Notes: a model not told the origin generated them from the sequence alone. Positions 1-8,350 are shown, counted from the stretch's first letter. The stretch: 64,000 bases of DNA from an uncultured Bacteroidales bacterium (GCA_902782665.1 CACZOA010000007.1:1-64000), one strand, 5' to 3'. Program-made: numbers and translations.

Positions 1-2
1 AA

Positions 3-107
3 TTGGGCTTTAGTTTCATCGATGGGAAATGGAGTTATCCAATAATTGAAAATCCGCTGGAAGCAAAAAACAAATTTAAAGATTTGGCTAAAGGAATAGT
101 TTCTTAA
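3..107 (+). CDS. C-terminal end of an unidentified gene (5' truncated by window)
   Basis: An open frame enters from the left edge and stops with TAA at 105-107. Only 34 residues are visible, ending in DLAKGIVS, with a preceding stretch rich in Asn, Lys and Pro. That is too little to assign a family. It reads toward the strong intrinsic terminator at 220-260, which fits it being the last gene of an upstream transcription unit. Confidence 0.5.
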   Translation: MGFSFIDGKWSYPIIENPLEAKNKFKDLAKGIVS

Positions 108-219
108 ACAGAATTGCTTGTGTCATTATGATTTTCTTCATCCCCAACACCGCCCACTACACCGAAGTGCTATCACGGGTAAGATCTGTGAAGCATATTG
201 GGATTTTTTGATTTTTCTT

Positions 220-260
220 CACCCTCTGCTACCATTTCGCAGAGGGTGTCTTTTTTTTTG
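220..260 (+). terminator. Rho-independent terminator
   Basis: Perfect 10-bp stem CACCCTCTGC / GCAGAGGGTG (220-229 and 239-248) with a 9-nt loop, followed by TCTTTTTTTTT. It separates the truncated left-edge gene from the module starting at 283. Confidence 0.9.
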
Positions 261-282
261 TCCTAAACTAAAATTAGATAAA

Positions 283-768
283 ATGAAACATGGATTATCT
301 GATTTGGACAGATTGATAAGTAGAATTCAACCTGTACAAAAAGAAGAAACGGTTTATGATGCCAGAACAGTTGTACAAAAATTATTGGATAATGGCTTTA
401 TTTCTGTTGATGAGCTTTGTGACCATTTTTGTGGTGATGGTGAAATTCATCTTCTGGAAACATCAGTTGATGCCAAAGTCTCTGATCGGATGGGGCAGAC
501 ATTTGAGCATATCAAGAAATATCTCCAAAATTGTGGACCGTATGGTTATATCTATATGTGTTTCTTTTATCCTGCAGAATATCCTTTGCAGGTAGATGAA
601 CTGTGTTCGTTTATGGGACAAATACATTCTTTTGGGGATAACTTATATAATGATGAATTTTACTTATTTCATAATCATCAAATTTCTAAGAAAATTCAGA
701 AGACTATAGTTTGGAACGCCGTACCAATTTCTAAAAGTTCCAAGTTGCGGACAACGGTATTGATGTGA
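283..768 (+). CDS. Hypothetical protein, 161 aa
   Basis: I do not recognise this family. The open frame extends upstream to 118, but that extension runs through the terminator hairpin and T-tract at 220-260, so ATG 283 (MKHGLSDLD) is the sensible start. The protein is soluble and acidic, with no signal peptide and a central segment (YGYIYMCFFYPAEYP) that loosely resembles a segment of the 362-aa protein at 3527 (VYICLFFPLDYC). The two may therefore be distant relatives bracketing the MoxR module. It ends about 80 bp before the ATPase gene and is probably cotranscribed with it. Function unknown. Confidence 0.6.
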   Translation: MKHGLSDLDRLISRIQPVQKEETVYDARTVVQKLLDNGFISVDELCDHFCGDGEIHLLETSVDAKVSDRMGQTFEHIKKYLQNCGPYGYIYMCFFYPAEYPLQVDELCSFMGQIHSFGDNLYNDEFYLFHNHQISKKIQKTIVWNAVPISKSSKLRTTVLM

Positions 769-850
769 TGCTGTTTCTTTTTATAAAACCTCTGCAACAG
801 CTTTGCTTAGGTTGCCGTTTATTTTGCTGTCAATATTAATTGTATTTGAT

Positions 851-1918
851 ATGGCAATAAACGTAAATGAATTATTTGGCATTTTGGATGTGATGCCGGC
901 AAAGCAGAATATTATGCTTGTCGGTAAGCATGGTATTGGTAAATCGGAAATTCTCACAGACTATTTCCATAAGTTGGGGATTCCTGTTGTCACTTTGTTT
1001 CTGGGGCAGATGAGTGATCCCGGTGACTTGATCGGATTGCCACGTCTTGACGAGCAGACTGGCAAAACTGTTTTTATCCCTCCATACTGGTTCCCTGTCG
1101 ATGGCAATCCAGTCGTGCTTTTCTTGGATGAACTTAACCGTGCCCGTCCAGAGGTGTTGCAGACGATCATGGATCTTGCCCTCAACCGAAAATTGGCAGG
1201 CCGAACTCTTCCTGCTGGCAGTCGTTTGATATCGGCTGTCAACGATGGGGATGAGTACCAACTCACCGATCTTGACCCCGCGTTAGTTTCTCGTTTCAAT
1301 ATTTTCGAGTTTTGTCCGTCGACGTCGGATTGGTTGATTTGGGCCCAGAAAAAGAATTTGGACAATCGTGTTGTTGCGTTTATCCGTAAATATCCTAAGT
1401 TTTTGGATGGTAATGACGTAAGCACAAAATCGGATATGGGATTGGAAAAGACTCCAGATCGCCGTGCATGGGAAAAGGTGTCGGATTGCATTGCCAATAT
1501 AGAAGAGATTACAGAACTGCACAAAAAAATGATTGCCGGTATTGTCGGCCCAATTGCTACACAAGCGTTTACTCAATCGTTGTTCTCTGATAAAATACTT
1601 TCAGGTGGCGATATCTTGCTGAATTACAAGAATCATAAGGAGAAACTCAAAAAATACCAGTTGCATGAGATTGCAATTGTCAATGAGGATGTGTTCCGTT
1701 TTCTTGAGACCGACGAATCTGTCGCTGACAAAAAAATGACGATAGCGGCAAATCTTACATTCTATGTTAACGACTTGCTAAATGCCAATCGAAATGAGGA
1801 AATTGCTCATTTCGCCTCTTTCTTTGAAAATGAGAATTACCCTAAAGCAGTGACATTCATTGTCTCTTATGCTTCAGAAGTGTATGATAAATTAATGAAT
1901 TTTATTGAAAGTTTATAA
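851..1918 (+). CDS. MoxR-family AAA+ ATPase, 355 aa
   Basis: A cytoplasmic AAA+ chaperone-type ATPase. Walker A is GKHGIGKS at residues 25-32 and Walker B is VVLFLDE at 88-94, followed by LNRA and a sensor-like ISAVNDGD segment. MoxR ATPases usually act with a von Willebrand A (VWA) partner to remodel or insert metals into client proteins, and a VWA gene follows two genes downstream (2272). The frame is open from 803, but ATG 851 (MAINVNELF) matches the usual N-terminus of the family. The 3' end overlaps a possible TTG start of the next gene, so the three genes are likely translated together. The client is unknown. Confidence 0.85.
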   Translation: MAINVNELFGILDVMPAKQNIMLVGKHGIGKSEILTDYFHKLGIPVVTLFLGQMSDPGDLIGLPRLDEQTGKTVFIPPYWFPVDGNPVVLFLDELNRARPEVLQTIMDLALNRKLAGRTLPAGSRLISAVNDGDEYQLTDLDPALVSRFNIFEFCPSTSDWLIWAQKKNLDNRVVAFIRKYPKFLDGNDVSTKSDMGLEKTPDRRAWEKVSDCIANIEEITELHKKMIAGIVGPIATQAFTQSLFSDKILSGGDILLNYKNHKEKLKKYQLHEIAIVNEDVFRFLETDESVADKKMTIAANLTFYVNDLLNANRNEEIAHFASFFENENYPKAVTFIVSYASEVYDKLMNFIESL

Positions 1919-1925
1919 AACAGAT

Positions 1926-2288
1926 ATGATTGATCTGCCAAAAGAGTATGATGGTTGTTGGGAATTGTTTCATAGGCAGTATCCTTATGTGGAAAGACCC
2001 AAATTATATATAAAAAAACTAAGAAAGGCGTGGGGATTATGTGCTAAACGGTATATATCCCTCAATCAAAAATTGCAAAAATTAGATGATGTATATTTTG
2101 TCCGACATGTCATATATAATAAGATGAGCCATCTGATTCATATGAATCACAGTAGGGCATTTTATGATGTTTTGAAGCAGTTCGATCCTCTTCTGAAGAA
2201 AGAAAATGAGAAACTCCATAAACGTGTTGAGGCTTTTAAAGCGATTGTTGAACGGAAAAAATTGACTGAAAATGATAGCGATAATTAA
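1926..2288 (+). CDS. YgjP/SprT-like protein with degenerate zinc site, 120 aa
   Basis: The middle of the protein follows the YgjP-like (DUF45) metal-dependent hydrolase pattern: a WG-C segment at 36-39, an LN-L segment, then a helix leading to NHSRAF at 74-79. Where YgjP has the zinc motif HExxH, this protein has NKMSH (65-69), so the first His and the catalytic Glu are gone while the second His and the downstream NHS are kept. A working peptidase is therefore unlikely, and a scaffold or client-binding role is inferred. TTG 1905 would overlap the ATPase; ATG 1926 avoids this. It overlaps the VWA gene by 17 bp, indicating translational coupling. Family assignment rests on pattern reading only. 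Confidence 0.6.
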   Translation: MIDLPKEYDGCWELFHRQYPYVERPKLYIKKLRKAWGLCAKRYISLNQKLQKLDDVYFVRHVIYNKMSHLIHMNHSRAFYDVLKQFDPLLKKENEKLHKRVEAFKAIVERKKLTENDSDN

Positions 2289-3516
2289 ACAGATTATTGA
2301 TAGTTGGTTTTTGAGGGAACCTGCGTTATTCAATATTTTCTGTCGGCAGCATTTGGTGGAAAATCCAGTGATGGATTGTGCGATTCGGTGTGGAAAGGGA
2401 AGGGTGGAATATAATCCGGGCAGGATCAGCCAGATTGCTGACAACGAAGAACATGTGGAGGAGATGTTGCGGCTGGAAATGATTCGCTTGTTTTTGAAAC
2501 ATCCCTACGAACGGCAGCCAGAATGCAGTTTGCCTGCAGCACTATCTCTAGGAAGTGACATGGTGATAGACCAGCATTATTTGTTACCACATTTGAACAT
2601 ACCCAAATCTTCGGAGTTTCAGTTGCCACAAAGAGAATGTTTTGAATGGTATGTGAGACAGCTTAATGAATTGTTGCAACAGCCATCGATGCCTGATGAA
2701 AAAAGAGAACCAGGCTCGGACGATTTTGGAAAATCTGACAATGATACAGATGAACAGAATGATTTTATGTTGGCTGGAAACGGCAAAGAACCCCCGTCGT
2801 CGCATACAGGGATTGAAGGTTTCTTGTTGTCAGATGATGAGTTGGGGGAATTGTCGGCACAGTCGGAGTTGTGGGAGGATGATGATTTGCGACGGGAGGA
2901 AATCAATAATTTAATACGAAACACAACAGATTGGGGGAGTTTGTCTGGCAATTTGATAGAAAAAATCATTGCTTCACTTGAAGTGAAACTGGATTATCGC
3001 AAGGTTATCTCTTCTTTTCATACAAGCATATTGTCGAGCAAGCGACGTCTGACACGGATGCGTCCAAACAGACGGAGCGGTTTCCTGCAAATGGGCAGCA
3101 TCTATGATCTTGCCTCAAAACTTCTGGTCGCTGTTGACGTGAGTGGATCCATTGACAACCGGACATTGCAGGCGTTCTATTCTGTCATCGCACGTTTTTT
3201 CAAGTATGGTATGGAAAGCATTGATGTTGTGCAATTCGACGTGGGGATGCGCGAAGTCTCCACATTCAGAAAAAGACAAACACAGATTGATGTTGAAGGT
3301 CGTGGTGGCACGGAGTTTCAGAGTTTGTTTGATTATATCAAAGATAAACGCTGGTATGATGGACTTATCATTTTCACTGATGGTTATGCATCTGAGCCTA
3401 AAGTCGAGTTCAGGATGCGGACCAAAGTATTATGGGTTTGCCAAAGTGAAAGTTATTATAAACGTCACGTGGATTGGATGAAAAAAACAGGAAAAGTATG
3501 TTGGATAGAGTTTTAA
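2272..3516 (+). CDS. VWA-like protein (DUF2201 type), 414 aa
   Basis: The C-terminal third is a von Willebrand A-like domain with the metal-ion-dependent adhesion signature DVSGS at 289-293, a later GRGGTEF motif and LIIFTDG. The N-terminal part resembles the putative metallopeptidase half of DUF2201 proteins, but at the HExxH position it reads LEMIR (68-72) followed by LKH, so both expected zinc His residues are replaced. The middle (about 140-210) is acidic and low in complexity, probably a flexible linker. Paired with the MoxR ATPase at 851 it forms a classic MoxR-VWA chaperone pair. ATG 2272 lies inside the previous gene. Confidence 0.75.
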   Translation: MIAIIKQIIDSWFLREPALFNIFCRQHLVENPVMDCAIRCGKGRVEYNPGRISQIADNEEHVEEMLRLEMIRLFLKHPYERQPECSLPAALSLGSDMVIDQHYLLPHLNIPKSSEFQLPQRECFEWYVRQLNELLQQPSMPDEKREPGSDDFGKSDNDTDEQNDFMLAGNGKEPPSSHTGIEGFLLSDDELGELSAQSELWEDDDLRREEINNLIRNTTDWGSLSGNLIEKIIASLEVKLDYRKVISSFHTSILSSKRRLTRMRPNRRSGFLQMGSIYDLASKLLVAVDVSGSIDNRTLQAFYSVIARFFKYGMESIDVVQFDVGMREVSTFRKRQTQIDVEGRGGTEFQSLFDYIKDKRWYDGLIIFTDGYASEPKVEFRMRTKVLWVCQSESYYKRHVDWMKKTGKVCWIEF

Positions 3517-3526
3517 GTTTAAATAT

Positions 3527-4615
3527 ATGGAAACAAAAAAGTTGTTTGGAAAGTTGAAGAAAGAGTCTGACACTTCGACATTGATGCAATTGAACCGATT
3601 TTATTTTAATGAAAAAGTACAAGAGGTGTTAGACAAAAAAGTAGCTGAGGATAAAGATTTTAATGAAGATCTGTTTCGCCAATTTCCGGAGGCAAAAATT
3701 TTGGATTACAGAGAAAAAATTAAAATAATTCGTCTTCCTAATGTTGACTTCTGTATGAACGCTTGCTATATAGATAAGGTGTATATATGTTTGTTTTTTC
3801 CTTTGGATTACTGTTCTTACAAAAATAAATTTTTATGGTTTTCAAACTGTATTATTGGAAGAATGAAGCTAATCAACGATGCAATGCCGGAGTGGAGAAG
3901 TGAATTCAGACAGTTTTGTGAGACAAATGCGAGCAAAATAGAGAAATTCGAAAAGAGTCGTCTAATGAAAATGCATGGGTACAATATACTAGATCATTAT
4001 GTTTATTTTAAGACCATGGATCTTCTTTTGATGAAAAAACCATTTTTCTCTTTTTATACATCTGATAATGTCATACAATGGCTGACGGATCATGGTGGTC
4101 TGCCAGATCATGGTGGTCTGCCAGATTCACAGGATAAAAAGTCATATATATTAAAGTTGAAAAACTCAACGTTCAAATATGATTTTTCCAGATCTAAAGA
4201 AATAAGAGTGTTGAAAAATGAAAGTTGCTTTGATATTGATTGTGTGTATCTGCCATATTTTTCACAAATAGATGAGAATATGCCTAAATGGCTAGAAGAG
4301 GGGCAATCTATGCGATATGAATGTTTGAAGAAGAAAAAAATGGAGAATATCTCAGAAAAAGCAACGAAGATGTTGGTGAAGAACAAAATGAAGGAAATGG
4401 GGTATGAGTATAGATTCTCTGAATATCAATTCACATTGGAAATTAAACTGCAAAAAAAGAGAAAATTAAAATTGACATTACCCAAATCAAATCTGGAAAG
4501 GGTAAAGTCGTTGCTCGATCAACTCCCTACATACATTGATTACATCAACAGTGTGCCCATGCATTTTAGAATCTATTTCCAGGATAATATAGGCAGTTGG
4601 AAAAAAAATGAGTGA
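3527..4615 (+). CDS. Hypothetical protein, 362 aa
   Basis: Unrecognised. It starts 10 bp after the VWA gene (METKKLFGK) and is probably the last gene of the MoxR operon. It is lysine-rich with several likely amphipathic helices and no signal peptide. Around 4087-4122 an 18-bp unit is duplicated in tandem, giving the peptide DHGGLP twice in a row. A segment near residue 85 (VYICLFFPLDYC) loosely matches the 161-aa protein at 283. Codon use is more A/T-rich than in the ATPase gene, so it may be less conserved cargo of the module. Confidence 0.6.
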   Translation: METKKLFGKLKKESDTSTLMQLNRFYFNEKVQEVLDKKVAEDKDFNEDLFRQFPEAKILDYREKIKIIRLPNVDFCMNACYIDKVYICLFFPLDYCSYKNKFLWFSNCIIGRMKLINDAMPEWRSEFRQFCETNASKIEKFEKSRLMKMHGYNILDHYVYFKTMDLLLMKKPFFSFYTSDNVIQWLTDHGGLPDHGGLPDSQDKKSYILKLKNSTFKYDFSRSKEIRVLKNESCFDIDCVYLPYFSQIDENMPKWLEEGQSMRYECLKKKKMENISEKATKMLVKNKMKEMGYEYRFSEYQFTLEIKLQKKRKLKLTLPKSNLERVKSLLDQLPTYIDYINSVPMHFRIYFQDNIGSWKKNE

Positions 4616-4650
4616 AATGTCTCTCTGTTTGATTTTTTTTCAAAAATTAT

Positions 4651-4691
4651 TTTGCATTTGTGGAAAGAATATTAACTTTGCAGTACAAAGT
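4651..4691 (+). promoter_or_regulatory. Promoter with operator copy 1 (creD regulon)
   Basis: TTTG at 4651-4654, an 18-nt spacer and TAACTTTG at 4673-4680 make a good Bacteroidetes promoter. Overlapping the -7 element is the inverted repeat ACTTTG-N5-CAAAGT (4675-4691), followed by ACTTT. The same arrangement recurs at 5641 and 6357. A protein bound here would block the -7 region, so repression is expected, most simply by the winged-helix protein at 5315. Confidence 0.75.
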
Positions 4692-4712
4692 ACTTTTAAT
4701 TATAAAAAGCAC

Positions 4713-5312
4713 ATGGAAAAAAGTGAAGCATTAAATACACTGAACGAAATAAGAGACATGATGGCGAAGTCATCAAAAGTCCTTTCTTTGAGTGGAACAT
4801 CGTCTGTCTTTGTCGGCGTTTTCGCGATTATAGCGGCATACATTGCCAACTGCATATTGGAGAATGAATCGTTGGCTCAGAGTGAGAAGACGATAGCTCT
4901 AATGTCGGAAGGGGCTCTATTGCTTTGCATCTGTATAACAACAGTTTTTCTTTTCTCAAAAAAGAAGGCTAACAAAAACAACATGTCTTTCCGTTTGGAC
5001 CAGACTACTCAACAGATGCTCTGGCACTTCGCTCTTCCTCTTGCGGTGGGTGGAGTACTCTGCTTGACGTTGGTGATGAACAGTTTCTACGGACTCACGT
5101 CGTCGATGATGCTTATCTTCTACGGATTGGCTCTCTACAACGCGTCGTCGTACACATACTCGAATGCTAAATATTTGGGCTTGGCCAATATAGTTCTAGG
5201 TTTGGTTGATTGTGCCACTGGCAATCATGCCATTCTGTTTTGGGCTCTAGGCTTCGGCGTCTGTCATATCATCTACGGCATCTTTTTCTATTTCAAACAT
5301 GAAAGAAATTGA
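4713..5312 (+). CDS. Multi-pass membrane protein, 199 aa
   Basis: Four or more hydrophobic helices lie between about residues 25 and 190 after a short charged N-terminus (MEKSEALNTLNEIRDMM). ATG 4713 is chosen because upstream in-frame codons run through the promoter at 4651-4680. The gene ends 2 bp before the regulator at 5315. Genes of this type commonly precede a small winged-helix regulator and creD in Bacteroides relatives. A sensor or envelope-stress role is inferred from that context only. Confidence 0.7.
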   Translation: MEKSEALNTLNEIRDMMAKSSKVLSLSGTSSVFVGVFAIIAAYIANCILENESLAQSEKTIALMSEGALLLCICITTVFLFSKKKANKNNMSFRLDQTTQQMLWHFALPLAVGGVLCLTLVMNSFYGLTSSMMLIFYGLALYNASSYTYSNAKYLGLANIVLGLVDCATGNHAILFWALGFGVCHIIYGIFFYFKHERN

Positions 5313-5314
5313 TT

Positions 5315-5617
5315 ATGAGGGATGAGTTGAAGAATATAAACAAGGCTTTTGAAAGCAAGGTGCGTCTTGGGATCATGTCGGCGCTGATGGTGAACGAGGA
5401 ATTGGATTTCGTTAGCCTGAAGACGCTGCTGGAACTGACCGACGGCAATCTCGCCAGCCATACCAAAAGTTTGGAGGAGCTGGGCTACATCGAGATCCAT
5501 AAGCAGTTTATAGGCCGTAAACCAAACACCACTTTCAATATCACAGAGCGTGGAAAGGAGGCATTTGAGGAACACTTGAATGCGTTGGAGTCTTTCTTAA
5601 AACTCTCAAGAGGGTAG
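5315..5617 (+). CDS. Winged-helix transcriptional regulator, 100 aa
   Basis: A compact single-domain winged-helix protein: the helix-turn-helix is around LKTLLELTDGNLASHTKSLE and the wing ends in GRKPNTTFNITERGKEAF. This matches small HTH_27/MarR-like regulators of about 100 aa. TTG 5309 would overlap the previous stop; ATG 5315 (MRDELKNIN) is preferred. It is the best candidate to bind the ACTTTG-N5-CAAAGT operator present in its own promoter (4675) and ahead of the two following genes (5641, 6357), giving autorepression plus control of creD. Confidence 0.8.
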   Translation: MRDELKNINKAFESKVRLGIMSALMVNEELDFVSLKTLLELTDGNLASHTKSLEELGYIEIHKQFIGRKPNTTFNITERGKEAFEEHLNALESFLKLSRG

Positions 5618-5632
5618 TGGCCTCTTTTTTTT
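5608..5632 (+). terminator. Terminator overlapping the regulator stop codon
   Basis: AAGAGG (5608-5613) pairs with CCTCTT (5621-5626) around a 7-nt loop, followed by a T-run. The stop codon TAG (5615-5617) lies in the loop. The downstream genes have their own operator-bearing promoters. Confidence 0.65.
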
Positions 5633-5640
5633 ACTATGTT

Positions 5641-5657
5641 ACTTTGAAATGCAAAGT
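5641..5657 (+). promoter_or_regulatory. Operator copy 2
   Basis: ACTTTG-AAATG-CAAAGT followed by ACTTTTT, 43 bp before ATG 5700. It has the same arms, same 5-nt spacer and same ACTTT tail as the sites at 4675 and 6357. The ACTTTG arm sits where a -7 TAnnTTTG box would lie (TTACTTTG, one mismatch). Confidence 0.7.
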
Positions 5658-5699
5658 ACTTTTTATTTAATGTGGGTTTTACTTAAAATTTAATTGGCT

Positions 5700-6011
5700 A
5701 TGAAATTTATACCAACTCTCGCACTGACCGCAATAGGCTCTGTTGTTGTATGGTTTGCAGTCACGTTGATTCAGAGCGGATTGCATACATTTTTTGAATT
5801 TGAATTGATTCCTTCATACTTATTCAGTTTTTGTATGGCAATTTTGTTTTATAGAAAGACTGATACGAGCAGGAAGCTGGTGAAAAGTATGATTATTTCT
5901 ATAATGCCTTTCATATTAATGGTATGCTTTGCTGTGGCATATTATCTATATTGCTTGGCTTTTTATCTATTTTTTGTTTTTGGTGATGATCCATTTCCTG
6001 TTCCAGATTAA
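5700..6011 (+). CDS. Small membrane protein, 103 aa
   Basis: Three predicted transmembrane helices (about residues 5-25, 35-50 and 65-90) and no recognised domain. ATG 5700 (MKFIPTLAL) follows a TTG at 5694 that is a weaker start. It is a single gene between operator copies 2 and 3, so it probably belongs to the same regulon as creD. Function unknown. Confidence 0.6.
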   Translation: MKFIPTLALTAIGSVVVWFAVTLIQSGLHTFFEFELIPSYLFSFCMAILFYRKTDTSRKLVKSMIISIMPFILMVCFAVAYYLYCLAFYLFFVFGDDPFPVPD

Positions 6012-6096
6012 TAATCTTTTAGGTTTAGGATCTCAACTCGAAAAATCAGAAGCTCAAGTTTCGTAAGTGGATTTTTTCCCTGGTTGGCATTTAATA

Positions 6097-6272
6097 GAGG
6101 ATTGTTAAGGGCGGAACGCCCTAACCTCTTTCTCTGCATTGCGAGCCGTAGGCGAGCACTTTAATAAAACTTTGCATGATGACTTCCTTATTCAATGTCC
6201 TTTGTTGTCGCTCGCACTTACGTGCTCGCGATAAAGGGAGGAATAAGGGCGTTCCGCCCTTTGCAATTCTCA
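6097..6272 (+). repeat. Interspersed palindromic repeat, copy A (with inverted partner)
   Basis: The forward half (6097-6159) carries GAGGATTGTTAAGGGCGG, AACGCCCT and GCGAGCCGTAGGCGAGCAC. An inverted copy follows at about 6209-6272 (GTGCTCGCG, AAGGGCGTTCCGCCCTT), so this copy is a head-to-head pair. It fills most of the 380-bp gap between the genes at 5700 and 6393. Other copies lie at 8220, 32414, 33156 and 35944. Confidence 0.8.
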
Positions 6273-6356
6273 TTTTCACACAAAATTGAATATGAAACAT
6301 ACTTGCGAAACTAGAATCAGTGGCAAATTAGAATCAAATATTTTTTTTAATCATAT

Positions 6357-6373
6357 ACTTTGAAATTCAAAGT
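6357..6373 (+). promoter_or_regulatory. Operator copy 3, upstream of creD
   Basis: ACTTTG-AAATT-CAAAGT followed by ACTTT, 20 bp before the creD start codon at 6393. It is identical in layout to the sites at 4675 and 5641. Confidence 0.75.
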
Positions 6374-6392
6374 ACTTTAAAATTTTTAGATT

Positions 6393-7757
6393 ATGGAAAC
6401 ACAAAACGAAAAAGTGGTAGAAACCACATCAGCAGCAACAGAAAACGCAGGTAGAAGAGTCAGCGTTAAGATGGCTATCATTGTCGTACTTTCTCTATTG
6501 CTACTCATCCCAATCGGTATGATCGAGGGGTTGATCGAGGAACGTAAAAATAGTTCGGAATACACAATTGAAAAGGTGACGGGACAATGGTGTTTGTCTC
6601 AACAGATTGTAGGTCCGACGCTTACCGTCGCCAAACCATACTATACTTCAATTAAAGAGGGGGAGGAGATGAGGCGTGTCAAGGATATGAAGAATGTGGT
6701 GGTCTTGCCTAAAAAACTGAACATTAAGGGAGACATCCACAACCAATCACGTAAGAAGGGGCTTTACCAAATCTCTCTTTATACTGCTCCTATCGAAATT
6801 GATGGTTCTTTTGAATTGAGCGAGGATATTCAGAATGCCATTTCTGATGACGATAATCCACAAAAATCTGTGATTGTGGAGTTTGCTTTGAGCGACTTGA
6901 AGGGAATTTCAGATGTGATGATGATTACAATCGCAGGTAAAGAATTGGAATTGAAACCAAATGGAAAAGGTTTCTTGAATGAGACCAGCAAACTTTCGGC
7001 TAAATTGGATCTTGGTGATGTGAATGACATGAAGAATATTCCTTTCAGCATGAAGTTCAACGTCAAGGGATCACAGTCGCTTAGATTCGTGCCTATTGGT
7101 GAGCTGACTACCGTCGCATTGAAATCTAATGCCACAACTCCTAGCTTTACGGGCAATTTCCTTCCTGAAAACAGTGCAGTTACTGATAGTGGATTCACAT
7201 GTAACTGGAAGGTTTCGTATCTTAACAGAAACTATCCACAGGAATTTACTGAAACAAAAACTGAAATTGTAAATGCTGTAGACAGCTCAATGTTCGGTGT
7301 TGACCTGTTGATTCCTGTTCAGCACTACCAGCAGTCGCTCCGCTGTACGAAGTATGCGATGCTTTTCATCATTCTCACTTTTGCCGTCTTCTTCTTTGTT
7401 GAGAATATCCAGAAGAGAAACATCCATCCGATACAGTATCTGTTGGTAGGACTTGCTCTTACTCTTTTCTATTCACTTCTGATCTCACTGTCTGAGCATA
7501 TTGGATTTGTTCCAGCTTATGTTGTGGCATCGGTGATGACGATTGCCATGCTCACCATCTACACTGCAGCTGTGTTGAGAATTAAAAAGACAGCTTTCTA
7601 TATCGGTGGTATTCTGACGGTGCTTTACGTCTACATTTTCGTGCTGATCCAGATGGAAACATACGCTTTGTTGGCAGGAAGTGTCGGATTGTTCTTCATT
7701 TTGGCTGGCATCATGTATTTGTCGCAGAAGGTAGACTGGAACAGAATTGTAAAATGA
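6393..7757 (+). CDS. creD: Cell envelope integrity inner-membrane protein CreD, 454 aa
   Basis: The full-length family layout is present: an N-terminal transmembrane helix (about 27-47) ending in PIGMIEGLIEER, a long extracytoplasmic beta-rich region (about 50-305), then a bundle of five or six helices to the C-terminus (HIGFVPAYVVAS, TIYTAAVLRIKK). The conserved QHYQQSLRCTKYAMLF segment marks the start of the membrane half. CreD is linked to envelope stress and beta-lactam or colicin tolerance in other bacteria; its biochemical activity is not known. An operator just upstream ties it to the winged-helix regulator at 5315. Confidence 0.92.
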   Translation: METQNEKVVETTSAATENAGRRVSVKMAIIVVLSLLLLIPIGMIEGLIEERKNSSEYTIEKVTGQWCLSQQIVGPTLTVAKPYYTSIKEGEEMRRVKDMKNVVVLPKKLNIKGDIHNQSRKKGLYQISLYTAPIEIDGSFELSEDIQNAISDDDNPQKSVIVEFALSDLKGISDVMMITIAGKELELKPNGKGFLNETSKLSAKLDLGDVNDMKNIPFSMKFNVKGSQSLRFVPIGELTTVALKSNATTPSFTGNFLPENSAVTDSGFTCNWKVSYLNRNYPQEFTETKTEIVNAVDSSMFGVDLLIPVQHYQQSLRCTKYAMLFIILTFAVFFFVENIQKRNIHPIQYLLVGLALTLFYSLLISLSEHIGFVPAYVVASVMTIAMLTIYTAAVLRIKKTAFYIGGILTVLYVYIFVLIQMETYALLAGSVGLFFILAGIMYLSQKVDWNRIVK

Positions 7758-7800
7758 CATAAGTGTCGCAGAGATAGTTAGGATAGTTAATGACCCATGT

Positions 7801-8208
7801 ATGATGAAAAGTTTCATAGACTGTATAAGTTTTATATTTCTCGTTTTCGTTGTCATTTATCCCTTTTTCATTGTGCCGTTTATAAAAGACAGGAAATATT
7901 TGATGATTCTGATTCTTGCTTTTTTTATTGTGGATGGAATACTTCTTCTCATGTTTTTCGGAATGGATGATTATTCTACCAAATGGTTGATGGAATATTA
8001 TGGGTATGATCTGGATGGCATGAGTGAAAGCGAGTGTTATCGGAATGTTGAGCCTGGCGATAGGGTGATGGTGGAAGGAATGTTGTCGCATATTATGGGG
8101 ATAGGTTGGCCTTTAAGAGCGGTGTTTGCCTATGTTATCATCATTCCGTTTCAAATCATTTTATCATTTATAGAGTATTATGTAATCAGACACATAAAAG
8201 CTGGTTAA
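7801..8208 (+). CDS. Hypothetical membrane protein, 135 aa
   Basis: It lies 43 bp after creD. It has two N-terminal hydrophobic helices, a charged middle (GMSESECYRNVEPGDRV) and a C-terminal helix pair. Two adjacent ATGs at 7801 and 7804 are equally possible starts. No family is recognised. Position suggests cotranscription with creD. Confidence 0.6.
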   Translation: MMKSFIDCISFIFLVFVVIYPFFIVPFIKDRKYLMILILAFFIVDGILLLMFFGMDDYSTKWLMEYYGYDLDGMSESECYRNVEPGDRVMVEGMLSHIMGIGWPLRAVFAYVIIIPFQIILSFIEYYVIRHIKAG

Positions 8209-8219
8209 GGTTTTGTTTT

Positions 8220-8350
8220 GAGGATTGTTAAGGGCGGAACGCCCTAACCCCTCCCTCACAAGTGCGAGCCGAAGGCGAGCACTTATAAAACTAAAACCAC
8301 AAAGAATAAAGTTCTCAGAGAAAGTCTACGACTTTATTTGAGGAAAAGAG
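8220..8350 (+). repeat. Interspersed palindromic repeat, copy B (long form)
   Basis: Carries the AGGGCGG-AA-CGCCCT hairpin, the GTGCGAGCCGAAGGCGAGCAC block and the A-rich tail with CCACAAAGAATAAAG, CAGAGAAAG and GAGGAAAAGAG. This is the clearest full-length plus-strand copy. It lies between two transcription units. Confidence 0.8.

Noticed and set aside
118-282. Upstream extension of the 283 gene
   Set aside because: It reads through a perfect intrinsic terminator and its T-run and has an implausible Cys/Pro/His-rich composition.
872-1576. Antisense open frames over the MoxR gene
   Set aside because: They are shadows of a gene with clear AAA+ motifs and have no recognisable features or signals.
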